A model generated the notes under the pieces. That model was not told the origin of the DNA. It searched no databases and saw only the letters and a program-made list of their open reading frames with translations. This document shows positions 36,494-44,037 of a DNA stretch of 64,000 bases, piece after piece. Source of the stretch: Caulobacterales bacterium (GTDB taxonomy: Bacteria > Pseudomonadota > Alphaproteobacteria > Caulobacterales > Caulobacteraceae). A program made the translations under genes and the position numbers. The stretch covers positions 310,001-374,000 of the forward strand of contig JAEKKJ010000009.1 in the NCBI GenBank assembly GCA_019510435.1. The letters are read 5' to 3'. Positions within the stretch are counted from its first letter, which is position 1. The number at the start of each line of letters is the position of its first letter.

Positions 36494-37405
36494 GTGAAGC
36501 AGAACTACACAGTGCGGCGAAGCGCGCTGGAGGGCGTCGAGGCCTTCCTGGCGGTGGCCCGCCGCCGCAGCTTCCGCCGCGCGGCCGCGGACCTCGGCGT
36601 GACCCCATCAGCCGTGAGCCAGGCGGTGCGCACCCTGGAAGCGCGGGTGGGCGCGGCGCTGTTCATCCGCACCACGCGCAGCGTCGGTCTGACCGAGGCG
36701 GGGCAGCGCTATTTCGACCGGGCGGCGCCAGCGTTCGAGGAGCTGGTGGCGGCCGGCGAGGCGGCGCGCGATCTCGGCCAGCGCCCCACTGGACTGCTGC
36801 GCCTCTCGGTCCCCCGCGGCGTGGTGCCCCTGATCCTGGAGCCGGTGATCGGTTCTTTCTGCGACGCCTATCCCGAGATCGAGCTGGAGATCGCCGCCAG
36901 CGACGAGATGGTCGACCTGGCGGCCGGCGGGTTCGACGCCGGCATCCGCCTCGGCGAGTTCATCGCGCCCGACATGGTCGCGGTGCGCCTGACCCCGCCC
37001 TTGCCCATGGCCGTGGTGGCCAGCCGGGCCTACCTCGCCCGCCACGGTCGCCCGCAGCGGCCGCAGGACCTGCGCCACCACGCCTGCCTGCGGCTGCGTC
37101 GCGCCGGCGGCGGGATCGCCCCCTGGCTCTTCCTGGCCGACAACACCGCGATCGAGGCCGTGGTCACCGGCCCCCTGATCGCCCACGACTATCCGACGCT
37201 GCTGGGCGCGGCGGTGCGCGGCCTCGGCCTCGTGCAGGCGCCGCAGCCGCTCACCGAGCGGCCGATCGCGGAGGGAAAGTTGGAGCTGGTGCTGGCTGAC
37301 GTCGCCGCGGTGACGCCGGGCGTCTTCCTCTACTACCCCGACCGCCGCCAGATCCTTCCCAAGCTGCGCGTCTTCATCGATCACATGAAGGCCGGCGCCA
37401 GGTAG
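36494..37405 (+). CDS. LysR family transcriptional regulator
   Basis: 303 residues. HTH at about residues 27-46 (FRRAAADLGVTPSAVSQAVR) followed by FIRTTRSVGLTEAGQRYF, and an effector domain with FDAGIRLGEFIAPDMVAVRL. It is closely similar in layout to the regulator at 11114. The GTG at 36494 is used; a second GTG six codons in is possible. The 3' end overlaps the convergent TetR gene by 25 bases. The probable target is the divergent membrane protein. Confidence 0.9.
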   Translation: MKQNYTVRRSALEGVEAFLAVARRRSFRRAAADLGVTPSAVSQAVRTLEARVGAALFIRTTRSVGLTEAGQRYFDRAAPAFEELVAAGEAARDLGQRPTGLLRLSVPRGVVPLILEPVIGSFCDAYPEIELEIAASDEMVDLAAGGFDAGIRLGEFIAPDMVAVRLTPPLPMAVVASRAYLARHGRPQRPQDLRHHACLRLRRAGGGIAPWLFLADNTAIEAVVTGPLIAHDYPTLLGAAVRGLGLVQAPQPLTERPIAEGKLELVLADVAAVTPGVFLYYPDRRQILPKLRVFIDHMKAGAR

Positions 37406-38016
37406 CCCACCACCAGGCGCGTCGCCTCGTCGACCAGGGTTTCGGCCGCCGCGTCCGACAGGATCTCGGGCCGGTGCAGGACCGCGGTGTGGGTCAGGGC
37501 CTCGATCGAGGTCACGCACACGAAGGCCGCGAGCTCGAGGTCGAGGGGCCGAAGCTGGTCCCGCCGGGCGTCGAGGAAGGCCTGGAAGAGGCCGTAGGTC
37601 TCGCTGTTGAAGGCTTCCACATTTTCGAGGGCGCCTGTGCGCGGGGTCTGCTCGCTGAGGACCCGGTGCAGCTTGGGATCGACGCGATGCGCGGCGATGG
37701 CGGCGGCGACCAGCCGGCGCACCGCCACCTCGAACGGCTGGTCCGCCACCTCGCCCAGGGCCTCGCGGACCACGGTGACGAGCTCGCGGTTGTGCCGCTC
37801 GACGACGGCGACCACGAGCGCCTCCTTGCTGGGGAAGTACTGGTAGAGCGAGCCGATGCTGACGCCCGCTTCGCGGGCGATGCGGTTGGTGCTGGCCGCG
37901 TCGAACCCCTCCCGCACCAGAATGCGAGCGGTGGCCTCCACCAGGGCCTCGACCGTGGCGCGCGAGCGGGCCTGGGACGCCCGCTTCCTCGGAGTCATGG
38001 CGGCCTTGAGCGGCAT
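37381..38016 (-). CDS. TetR family transcriptional regulator
   Basis: About 211 residues. The N-terminal HTH is clear: VEATARILVREGFDAASTNR then IAREAGVSIGSLYQYFPSKE. The C-terminal ligand domain has the TetR_C shape with AAFVCVTSIEALTHTAVL. I use the ATG at 38016; the TTG at 38046 lies inside a palindrome that is the likely operator, and ATG 37998 is a further option. It is divergent from the DinB-like gene, and the palindrome between them suggests control of both. Confidence 0.9.
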   Translation of the reverse strand: MPLKAAMTPRKRASQARSRATVEALVEATARILVREGFDAASTNRIAREAGVSIGSLYQYFPSKEALVVAVVERHNRELVTVVREALGEVADQPFEVAVRRLVAAAIAAHRVDPKLHRVLSEQTPRTGALENVEAFNSETYGLFQAFLDARRDQLRPLDLELAAFVCVTSIEALTHTAVLHRPEILSDAAAETLVDEATRLVVGYLAPAFM

Positions 38017-38044
38017 CGTTCCGCGCTCCCAATGCGAGTACCGC

Positions 38045-38066
38045 AATACGAGCTATCGCTCATATT
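38045..38066. promoter_or_regulatory. operator palindrome between TetR and DinB-like genes
   Basis: AATACGAGC (38045-38053) and GCTCATATT (38058-38066) form a dyad with 8 of 9 matching bases around TATC. It lies 29 bases before the TetR ATG and 37 bases before the divergent ATG, the expected place for a TetR operator controlling both promoters. Confidence 0.65.
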
Positions 38067-38103
38067 ATCCAGGGGAATGGAAACCCAGGGAAGGACCCCC
38101 GCC

Positions 38104-38589
38104 ATGACCCCGACGCCCTATGTCCAGCTGATCGACGTCAAGCGTTGGGCCGACCGCGGCCTCTGCGAGGCGGCCGCCCAGACCATCGAGCAGCTATCGG
38201 CGCAGGAGGCCTCGATCATGGTCCGCATCCTCGACCACATCCACGTGGTCGACCGGATCTTCCGCCACCACCTGCAGGGCTCGACGCACGGGTTCCAGGC
38301 GGCGCGCTCCGACGTCCTGCCGGAGCTCCGGCCGCTGATCGAGAGCTTGCAGGAGACGGACGACTGGTACGCATCGTACGTGCGCAGCCTTTCGGCCAAG
38401 GAGGTCGCCCAGGCCGTCGACTTCACCTTCACCAGCGGCAAGCCGGCGCGGATGACGCGCGGGGAGATCCTGCTGCACGTCTGCCTGCACGGGACCTATC
38501 ACCGCGGCAACGCCGGCGCGGTCCTGCAGCTGAAGGGCCTGACGCCCAGCCGGGATTCGATCACCGACTTCCTCGAGGATGCGGCCTGA
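38104..38589 (+). CDS. DinB/YfiT-like family protein
   Basis: 161 residues, a four-helix bundle. Three histidines in the expected places are visible: DHIHVVDRIFRHH (about residues 43-55) and LHVCLHGTYHRGN (about 124-136). These are the metal ligands of DinB-like proteins. Some relatives are metal-dependent thiol transferases using bacillithiol or mycothiol, but the activity here is unknown. AAGGA lies 9 bases before the ATG. It is probably repressed by the adjacent TetR protein. Confidence 0.8.
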   Translation: MTPTPYVQLIDVKRWADRGLCEAAAQTIEQLSAQEASIMVRILDHIHVVDRIFRHHLQGSTHGFQAARSDVLPELRPLIESLQETDDWYASYVRSLSAKEVAQAVDFTFTSGKPARMTRGEILLHVCLHGTYHRGNAGAVLQLKGLTPSRDSITDFLEDAA

Positions 38590-38733
38590 GCATTGGCGTG
38601 CAGCGCTCGCCGCGGATGACCGAGGTTCGTTGCGGACCCGCCGTCGTTGCCGTACCAACGTTGACGGGCGGAAACCTCGACGCGGGGGCGTGGGGGCCGC
38701 GACCTTCGTCGGAACAGGAACCGAGACAGGCCG

Positions 38734-39768
38734 GTGCATTTCGAGACCTTCAGCGCCGGGGGCTGCCGCTCGTACGTGGTCGGGTGCGAGGCCTCTTGCG
38801 CCGCGGTGCTGATCGATCCTGAGCTCAGCCTGGTCGACCACTATCGCGGCCACCTGCTGCAGAAGGGGCTGACGCTCCGCTACGTCGTCGACACCCACAC
38901 CCACGCCGACCACTTCTCTGCCAGCCGCCAGCTCGGCAAGCTTACGGGCGCGCCCGTGGTCATGCACCGGCTCAGCGCCGCGCCCTACCCGGACCTGCGG
39001 CTGGACGACGGCGACATGCTGATCGCGGGCGGGCTGAAGCTGACCGCCCTGCACACGCCCGGGCACACGCGCGATTCCATGTGCCTGGTGATGGCCGACC
39101 GGGTCTTCACCGGCGACACCCTGCTCATCGGTGGCACGGGCCGCTCGGACCTGCCCACCGGCGATCCGCACGACCTCTACGAGAGCCTGTTCGAAAAGCT
39201 GCTCAAGCTGCCCGGCGAGACGCTGGTCTATCCGGCCCACGACTACAAGGGCCGCGGCCACTCGACCATCGCCGAGGAGATCGCCGCCAACCCGCGGCTG
39301 CAGAAGACCGAGCGGGCGGACTTCGTGGCGATGATGCAGGCCCTCGACCTGGCTGCGCCGACCCACCTGACCGAGGCTCTGCGCACCAACATGAGCGGCG
39401 GCAAGACCGTCGCCCAGCTGCTGGCGGAGGCGGCGAGCGGCGTGCCGTTCATGTCGCTGGCCGAGCTGAACAGCCGGCTCGGCGACAACAGCCGCGACCT
39501 GGTGGTGATCGACCTTCGCGAGAAGGACGCCTTCGAGTCGGGCCACATCACCGGCGCCAGGCACCTGCCGCGCGGCCAGCTGGAGCTTCGGGTCAACACC
39601 GAGCTGCCCGACCCAACGGTGCGCATCGTCACCTGCTGCGAGTTCGGCAAGATCTCCACCCTGGCCGCCGCCACCCTTCGCGAGCTCGGCTTCACGCGCG
39701 CCACCGCTCTCGACGGCGGCATGACGGGTTGGCGCGAGGCGGGCTATGCGCTGGAGCCGAAGGCCTAG
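38734..39768 (+). CDS. persulfide dioxygenase-like MBL protein fused to rhodanese
   Basis: 344 residues. The N-terminal ETHE1-like domain has the metal motif DTHTHADHFSASRQLG (about residues 52-67), LHTPGHTRDSMCLV, FTGDTLLIGGTGRSDLP and a final His in VYPAHDYKG. The C-terminal rhodanese domain (about residues 240-344) has DLREKDAFESGHITGARHLP and the active-site loop TCCEFGKIS, with Cys in CEFGKIS. Such fusions oxidise glutathione or protein persulfides to sulfite and handle sulfane sulfur. GTG start at 38734. The stop codon TAG is formed by a repeat element. Confidence 0.9.
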   Translation: MHFETFSAGGCRSYVVGCEASCAAVLIDPELSLVDHYRGHLLQKGLTLRYVVDTHTHADHFSASRQLGKLTGAPVVMHRLSAAPYPDLRLDDGDMLIAGGLKLTALHTPGHTRDSMCLVMADRVFTGDTLLIGGTGRSDLPTGDPHDLYESLFEKLLKLPGETLVYPAHDYKGRGHSTIAEEIAANPRLQKTERADFVAMMQALDLAAPTHLTEALRTNMSGGKTVAQLLAEAASGVPFMSLAELNSRLGDNSRDLVVIDLREKDAFESGHITGARHLPRGQLELRVNTELPDPTVRIVTCCEFGKISTLAAATLRELGFTRATALDGGMTGWREAGYALEPKA

Positions 39769-39880
39769 AGCACGATGACTTTTGTCGGAATCGACAAGAG
39801 TCTGAATCGTGCTCGTCGACGAAAAGTGGCGAGCCTGTTCTTCCCGCTTTGATGGTTCCATCAAAGCGGACAGGCTCTAG
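39766..39880. repeat. 115-bp double-hairpin intergenic element, copy B (inverted)
   Basis: This is the reverse complement of the 6887-7001 element with about 90 percent identity by eye. It begins TAGAGCACGATGACTTTTG and ends with GACAGGCTCTAG. The stem at 39844-39870 reads CCGCTTTGATGG paired with CCATCAAAGCGG, so the T-A pair of copy A has become C-G. Its left end supplies the TAG stop of the preceding gene. Confidence 0.85.
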
Positions 39881-39958
39881 TCACACCGTTCGACGCGAAC
39901 CGCATTCATCTGTCGCGATCGCGGGATTAGGGTGCGCGCCGCTCAAATGGAGGCGCGC

Positions 39959-40741
39959 ATGTCCGACACCCATGGCCGTTTCATCTGGTACGAGCTGATG
40001 ACCCCCCACCCCGCGGCGGCGAAGACCTTCTATCGCCAGGTGGTCGGCTGGCAGGCGCAAGACATGCCTGTCGGCGATAGCCCGCCCTATACGGTGTTCG
40101 ACGTGGGCGGCGCCGGCGTCGGCGGGATGATGCCGCTGGGCGAGGAACACAAGGCAGCCGGCGTGCCGCCGAACTGGACCGCCTATGTCTGCGTCGACGA
40201 CGTGGGCGCCTCGGCGAAACAGGTCGACCAGCTGGGCGGGTCGGTGATGCGCCCGCCGCAGGACATTCCCGGCATCGGCCGCTTCGCCATCGTCGCCGAC
40301 CCCGCGGGCGCGGTGATCGCGATCATGACGCCGGTCCCGCCCGAGCAGCCGCGGCCGCAGTTGCCGCCGGGCGCCGAGGGCGGCCCGGCCTGGCACGAGC
40401 TCTATGGCGCCGATCCGGCCAGGGGCTTCGACTTCTATGGCGCTCTGTTCGGCTGGACCAAGGCGGAGGCCCACGACATGGGGCCCATGGGGATCTACCA
40501 GCTGTTCAACACGCCCGACGGTCAGGTCGGGGGAATGATGCGCAAACCGGACCACATCCCGCAGCCGGTCTGGGTCTACTATTTCCAGGTGGGTGACATC
40601 GAGGCCGCGGCGGACCGGGTGAAGGCCGCGGGCGGGCAGCTGCGGATGGGGCCCATGGAGGTGCCCAGCGGCGCCTGGGTGCTGCAGGGCGTCGATCCGC
40701 AGGGCGCCGCGTTCGCCCTTCTGGGCGCCAAGGCGGCCTGA
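39959..40741 (+). CDS. VOC family protein with two glyoxalase-like domains
   Basis: 260 residues made of two vicinal-oxygen-chelate halves (about residues 5-125 and 133-258). Each opens with the typical FIWYELMTPHPAAAKTFYR or AWHELYGADPARGFDFYGAL strand. Similar tandem VOC proteins are annotated as glyoxalase/bleomycin resistance or hydroxylase-like, mostly without known substrate. The ATG at 39959 has GGAGG just upstream; a GTG at 39932 is less likely. Confidence 0.88.
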   Translation: MSDTHGRFIWYELMTPHPAAAKTFYRQVVGWQAQDMPVGDSPPYTVFDVGGAGVGGMMPLGEEHKAAGVPPNWTAYVCVDDVGASAKQVDQLGGSVMRPPQDIPGIGRFAIVADPAGAVIAIMTPVPPEQPRPQLPPGAEGGPAWHELYGADPARGFDFYGALFGWTKAEAHDMGPMGIYQLFNTPDGQVGGMMRKPDHIPQPVWVYYFQVGDIEAAADRVKAAGGQLRMGPMEVPSGAWVLQGVDPQGAAFALLGAKAA

Positions 40742-40748
40742 GCCTGGC

Positions 40749-41219
40749 ATGTCCAAGACCACGCCGGCGACCCTCGCGCTCGATCGCGCCGGCGTGGCCT
40801 ACACCCTGGCCAGCTACGACTACGACCCCGGCGGCGAGCGTGTCGGGCTGCAGGCGGCTGAGGCCCTGGGCGCGCCACCGGGCGAGGTCCTGAAGACCCT
40901 GATGGTGCGCGCCGACGGCAAGCCCGCTTGCGTGGTCCTGGCCTCGGACCGCGAAGTCGCGATGAAGAAGCTGGCCGCGGCGCTGGGCGCAAAGTCGGCC
41001 GAGATGATGAAGCCCGCCGACGCCGAGCGGCTCACCGGCTACCGGGTCGGCGGCGTCAGTCCGTTCGGGCAGAAGCGCGCCGTGCCGACCGTGGTGGACG
41101 CGCCGGCCGCCGCCCTGACCGCGGCGTTCGTGAACGCCGGCCAGCGCGGGCTGCAGGCCCGGCTCGCGCCGGCGGACCTGGTGCGGGCCCTGGGCGCGCG
41201 GGTCGCCGCGATCAGCTGA
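40749..41219 (+). CDS. ybaK: YbaK/EbsC-type aminoacyl-tRNA deacylase
   Basis: 156 residues. Conserved parts are GLQAAEALGAPPGEVLKTL, MVRADGKPACVVLASDREV, KKLAAALGAKSAEMM and GYRVGGVSPFGQKRAVPTVV, the YbaK signature with Lys and GxxSP. These enzymes clear Cys-tRNA(Pro) and related mischarged tRNAs in trans. It starts 7 bases after the VOC gene and is likely in its operon. Its end overlaps the convergent small gene by 8 bases. Confidence 0.92.
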   Translation: MSKTTPATLALDRAGVAYTLASYDYDPGGERVGLQAAEALGAPPGEVLKTLMVRADGKPACVVLASDREVAMKKLAAALGAKSAEMMKPADAERLTGYRVGGVSPFGQKRAVPTVVDAPAAALTAAFVNAGQRGLQARLAPADLVRALGARVAAIS

Positions 41220-41550
41220 CCGGGTGGATGCTGCCCACCCGCGCCAGCACCTCGGCGGGGATCCGGTAGCGGACGATCAGCTCGCGGTGGTCGGCGCAGT
41301 CGCACGCCTCGTGCTGGACCAGCAGACGCCAGACGGCGTCCGCGGCGGCCTCCACCAGCCGCGGACGGGCCGAGGGGTCGATGCCGGCGAGGTCGTGCGC
41401 CCGCAGCGCCCGCAGCGCCCGTTCCACCTGCCGCTCGGTGTGGCCGACCGCGGAATCGAGGTCTTCGAGCAGGTCGAAACGCAGGTGCGCCTCGCCGCTG
41501 TCCACGTGCGCGGGTTCGGCGAGATGCTGAGGCAGTCTGAGTGCGGACAT
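41212..41550 (-). CDS. small helical protein, paralogue 1 (DUF6665-like)
   Basis: 112 residues, all-helical by appearance: MSALRLPQHL, RFDLLEDLDSAVGHTERQVE, LVEAAADAVWRLLVQHEACD and YRIPAEVLARVG. It is clearly a paralogue of the protein encoded at 41643. I believe they belong to a small proteobacterial DUF family (DUF6665) but recall this only weakly. There is no signal peptide or catalytic motif. Function unknown. Confidence 0.7.
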   Translation of the reverse strand: MSALRLPQHLAEPAHVDSGEAHLRFDLLEDLDSAVGHTERQVERALRALRAHDLAGIDPSARPRLVEAAADAVWRLLVQHEACDCADHRELIVRYRIPAEVLARVGSIHPVS

Positions 41551-41642
41551 GCCGCCTCCATGGGCTCTCGGGGATCACCGTGCCCAACCATATCACCCCC
41601 ACAGGGGTTGCGCGGCCGCTCCCGGTTTTGTGAAGCGGCCGG

Positions 41643-41966
41643 TCAGCGCGCGCCCAGGCGCGCCAGCACCTCGCGCGGGATCCCGTACTGGGCGATGACG
41701 GCGGCGCGGTCGCGCAGGCCCATCACCTCGCGCTGGACGAAGAAGGCCCAGACCGCGTCGGAAGCGGTCTTCAGCAGCGCCGGACGCCCCTCGCCGCCCG
41801 GCCCGGCGTCGTGGTCGCGCAGCGCCGCCAGGGCCGCCTCGACCTTGCGGCCGGCGCGGCCCAGCGACTGGGCCTGCTCCTCGAGCAGCTCGTAGCGCAG
41901 GATCGCCTCGCCGGTCTCGACCTTGAGGCGTGCGGAGAGGCTCTGGGGCATGCGAAGCGACGACAT
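41643..41966 (-). CDS. small helical protein, paralogue 2 (DUF6665-like)
   Basis: 107 residues. MSSLRMPQSL, RYELLEEQAQSLGRAGRKVE, LLKTASDAVWAFFVQREVMG and YGIPREVLARLG align along their length with the neighbour at 41212. Start at ATG 41966 so that N-termini align; ATG 41975 is also possible. The 92-base gap between the two shows no gene. Tandem duplication is likely; role unknown. Confidence 0.7.
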   Translation of the reverse strand: MSSLRMPQSLSARLKVETGEAILRYELLEEQAQSLGRAGRKVEAALAALRDHDAGPGGEGRPALLKTASDAVWAFFVQREVMGLRDRAAVIAQYGIPREVLARLGAR

Positions 41967-42006
41967 CGGCGCCATGTTGGCGCCGCGCCGCCGCGACGCA
42001 AGCGGT

Positions 42007-42052
42007 ACTGGGGCAAGCAGGACTGGGGCAAGCAGGACCGGGCAAGCCGTGC
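42007..42052 (+). repeat. short tandem repeat, three 15-base units
   Basis: ACTGGGGCAAGCAGG occurs twice in a row, followed by a third, altered copy (ACCGGGCAAGCCGTG). It lies between the NTF2-like stop and the upstream end of the small helical gene. Probably replication slippage; no function is apparent. Confidence 0.6.
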
Positions 42053-42057
42053 TGCAG

Positions 42058-42435
42058 TCAGCCGCCGAAGAAGAACCGCTCCTCGGCGATCTTGCCGTTC
42101 TTCACGGTGTAGAGCGCGACCTCGTCCATCTGCGTCCGCTGGCCGCCCTTGGGGGTGACGTCCAGCTTGAAGCGCACCACGAACTGGTCGCCGTGGACAT
42201 AGGGCCCTTCCACCTCGACCCCGTGGACCTCGTGGTTGGCGGCCCACCACTCGCCCTTGGCGCGGACCCCCGCCTTGCCTTCGATGCGCGCCATGTCGCC
42301 CGGCATGGGCTCGAGGCTGACCACGTCGTCGGCCCAGTACTTCTCGCCGGACTCGCCGAACTGGCCGGCCTTGCACATGGCGGCCAGGCCCTGGGCGACC
42401 TCCTGCACGGTGCTGCGCTCTTGAACTTCGCTCAT
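42058..42435 (-). CDS. NTF2/SnoaL-like domain protein
   Basis: 125 residues with the cone-shaped alpha+beta NTF2-like layout: an N-terminal helix (VQEVAQGLAAMCKAG), ADDVVSLEPMPGDMARIEGK, then strands PYVHGDQFVVRFKLDVT and VALYTVKNGKIAEERFFFG. This ending (G-K-I-x-x-E-x-F-F) is typical of SnoaL-like proteins. No substrate can be inferred. The ATG at 42435 is preferred, with GGAGGCCGTC before it. Confidence 0.82.
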   Translation of the reverse strand: MSEVQERSTVQEVAQGLAAMCKAGQFGESGEKYWADDVVSLEPMPGDMARIEGKAGVRAKGEWWAANHEVHGVEVEGPYVHGDQFVVRFKLDVTPKGGQRTQMDEVALYTVKNGKIAEERFFFGG

Positions 42436-42516
42436 GACGGCCTCCTTGGGGGTTGGGAAGGCCATCCTAGGCGCGCCTGGTGACAGCGTTCTGGCAGCAG
42501 CGCCGGCGACGAGGCG

Positions 42517-43539
42517 TCAATCCTCGTCGCCGAACGCCTCCGCCACGTCCTGCGAGGGCGGCCAGTAGCGGTAGCCGCGGCCCACGTCGTCGCGCAGCAG
42601 CCGCTCCAGCCGCCAGCCGCTGCGGCCGACGTGGACACCCATCAGCGCCAGCTCCGAGACGATCGCCTCGCGCGCCGCCTCGGGCACGGCGCCGTTGCCC
42701 CCGACCCGCGCCTCCTCCAGCCGCCATCCGAAGATCGGGTCGCGCTGGATGCCGATGATCGCTCCGGGCGGGCCCTCCCACTCGTAGAAGGCCTGCCAGC
42801 CGGTGGCCGCGTCCGACAGCCGGTCGCCCAGGCAGTTGCGGTAGCGCCGCGCCGCCTCCCGCAGCTCAGCCTTGCTGCGCAGCGGCCTGAGGTGCGTGGT
42901 GCCGGCATGCGGCGGCGCCAGGGGCTCAGGCGTGAGGTCGTCGCGCACCGCCTCGAACAGCGCCTTGCCGCTGCCCGCGCGGGCCCAGCCGGACGCCGCG
43001 ACGTCCGCCGCCTCCGGCCCGTCGCGCAGGCGCAGGGCGTCATAGGCCTCGCGCAGCACCAACACGCCCTCGGCGGTGAGCTCCAGCGCCAGTCCCACGG
43101 CCTCGCCCATCGGTTCGGGCAGGCCGGCCAGGCGGCGCACCGCGCCAGGCTCGACCTGCTGGGCGTGGCGCAGCACCTTGGCCGGTGCGCGCTGGGCCAG
43201 CAGGCGCAGCAGGGTGCGATAGTCCTCGGCGTCCCAGGCCAACTCGCCCAGCCGGCCCAGCAGGCGCTCCAACCCGCTCGGCGCGGGGTCCAGCACCAGG
43301 CGGATGGCGTGGCGCAGCCGCCCGCCCAGCAGACGCTCGGCGATCGGCGGCAGGTCACGCCCCAGCGCCAGGGCCAGGCACGTCAGGTGGCGGCGCGCCG
43401 CGGGGGCGGCCAGGAAGGCGGCGTGCGGTTCCGGCCAGGTCGCGGCGACCTGGGCCGCGAACTCGCCCGCCAGCAGCTTCAGCAACGACGAAGGCTCGGT
43501 CCGGGTCGCCGGGATCAGAGCCAGGACGGGGAACAACAT
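42517..43539 (-). CDS. hypothetical protein, PcfJ-like C-terminal part possible
   Basis: 340 residues, helix-rich in the first 200, with many Ala, Leu and Arg. The segment LREAARRYRNCLGDRLSDA at about residues 225-243, followed by YEWEGPPGAIIGIQRDPIFG and WRLEEARVGGNG, resembles the PcfJ-type core (a Cys in YxNCxG followed by short strands). That resemblance is weak. There is no signal peptide or membrane part. GGAGC lies upstream of the ATG. Function unknown. Confidence 0.65.
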   Translation of the reverse strand: MLFPVLALIPATRTEPSSLLKLLAGEFAAQVAATWPEPHAAFLAAPAARRHLTCLALALGRDLPPIAERLLGGRLRHAIRLVLDPAPSGLERLLGRLGELAWDAEDYRTLLRLLAQRAPAKVLRHAQQVEPGAVRRLAGLPEPMGEAVGLALELTAEGVLVLREAYDALRLRDGPEAADVAASGWARAGSGKALFEAVRDDLTPEPLAPPHAGTTHLRPLRSKAELREAARRYRNCLGDRLSDAATGWQAFYEWEGPPGAIIGIQRDPIFGWRLEEARVGGNGAVPEAAREAIVSELALMGVHVGRSGWRLERLLRDDVGRGYRYWPPSQDVAEAFGDED

Positions 43540-43800
43540 GGGAAGCTCCGAGGAGGCGCGGCGGCGCCTCTTCAGGGAGCGTCCGCGCGGATCAGTGTCG
43601 GGTGGGGCGCGCCGGGGCGGTGTCGCCGAGACGCAGCAGGCCAGCGGACGCCGGAGGGCGATCCTGGGCTGGCATGAGATTGCGCGTCGTCATTCGGCAG
43701 CTCGCGTTGGTCGAGGCCGCCCGATCCCACAGCGGCGCGCGCAACGCAAGGTGGAGCTGACCTCGCGGCGCAAGATGGTGAACGCCCTGTGGCCGCGCGG

Positions 43801-44037
43801 TCACGGCTCCGGCCGGCGGCGCGCGTGGACGTTGAGGTGTTCCGGCGTCTGGCCGGTGATCTTGTGGAGCAGCAGCCAGCTCCAGATGGCCGCGGCGACC
43901 GGCCCGGGAATGGGCAGGCCCGCGAACCATCTGGAGACCGTGGACCGGTCGACGTCCAACGCCTCGGCGAGCCGGGACATCCAGCCCCGGTCGCCGAAGA
44001 GAAGGATCGCCGCCTGTCGCAGCTGCTCCGCTGTCAT
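43801..44037 (-). CDS. small helix-turn-helix protein
   Basis: 78 residues. The helix-turn-helix is DRGWMSRLAEALDVDRSTVS then RWFAGLPIPGPVAAAI, an XRE/Cro-like DNA-binding fold covering residues about 16-48. A short basic tail ends it. Its ATG overlaps the TROVE stop (ATGA), so it is the last gene of the rtcB-TROVE unit and may regulate it. No gene was seen in the 43540-43800 gap downstream. Confidence 0.75.
   Translation of the reverse strand: MTAEQLRQAAILLFGDRGWMSRLAEALDVDRSTVSRWFAGLPIPGPVAAAIWSWLLLHKITGQTPEHLNVHARRRPEP

Noticed and set aside
37381..37405. 25-base overlap of LysR and TetR genes as a sign of a frameshift
   Set aside because: Both C-termini look complete for their families; short convergent overlaps are common in compact genomes.
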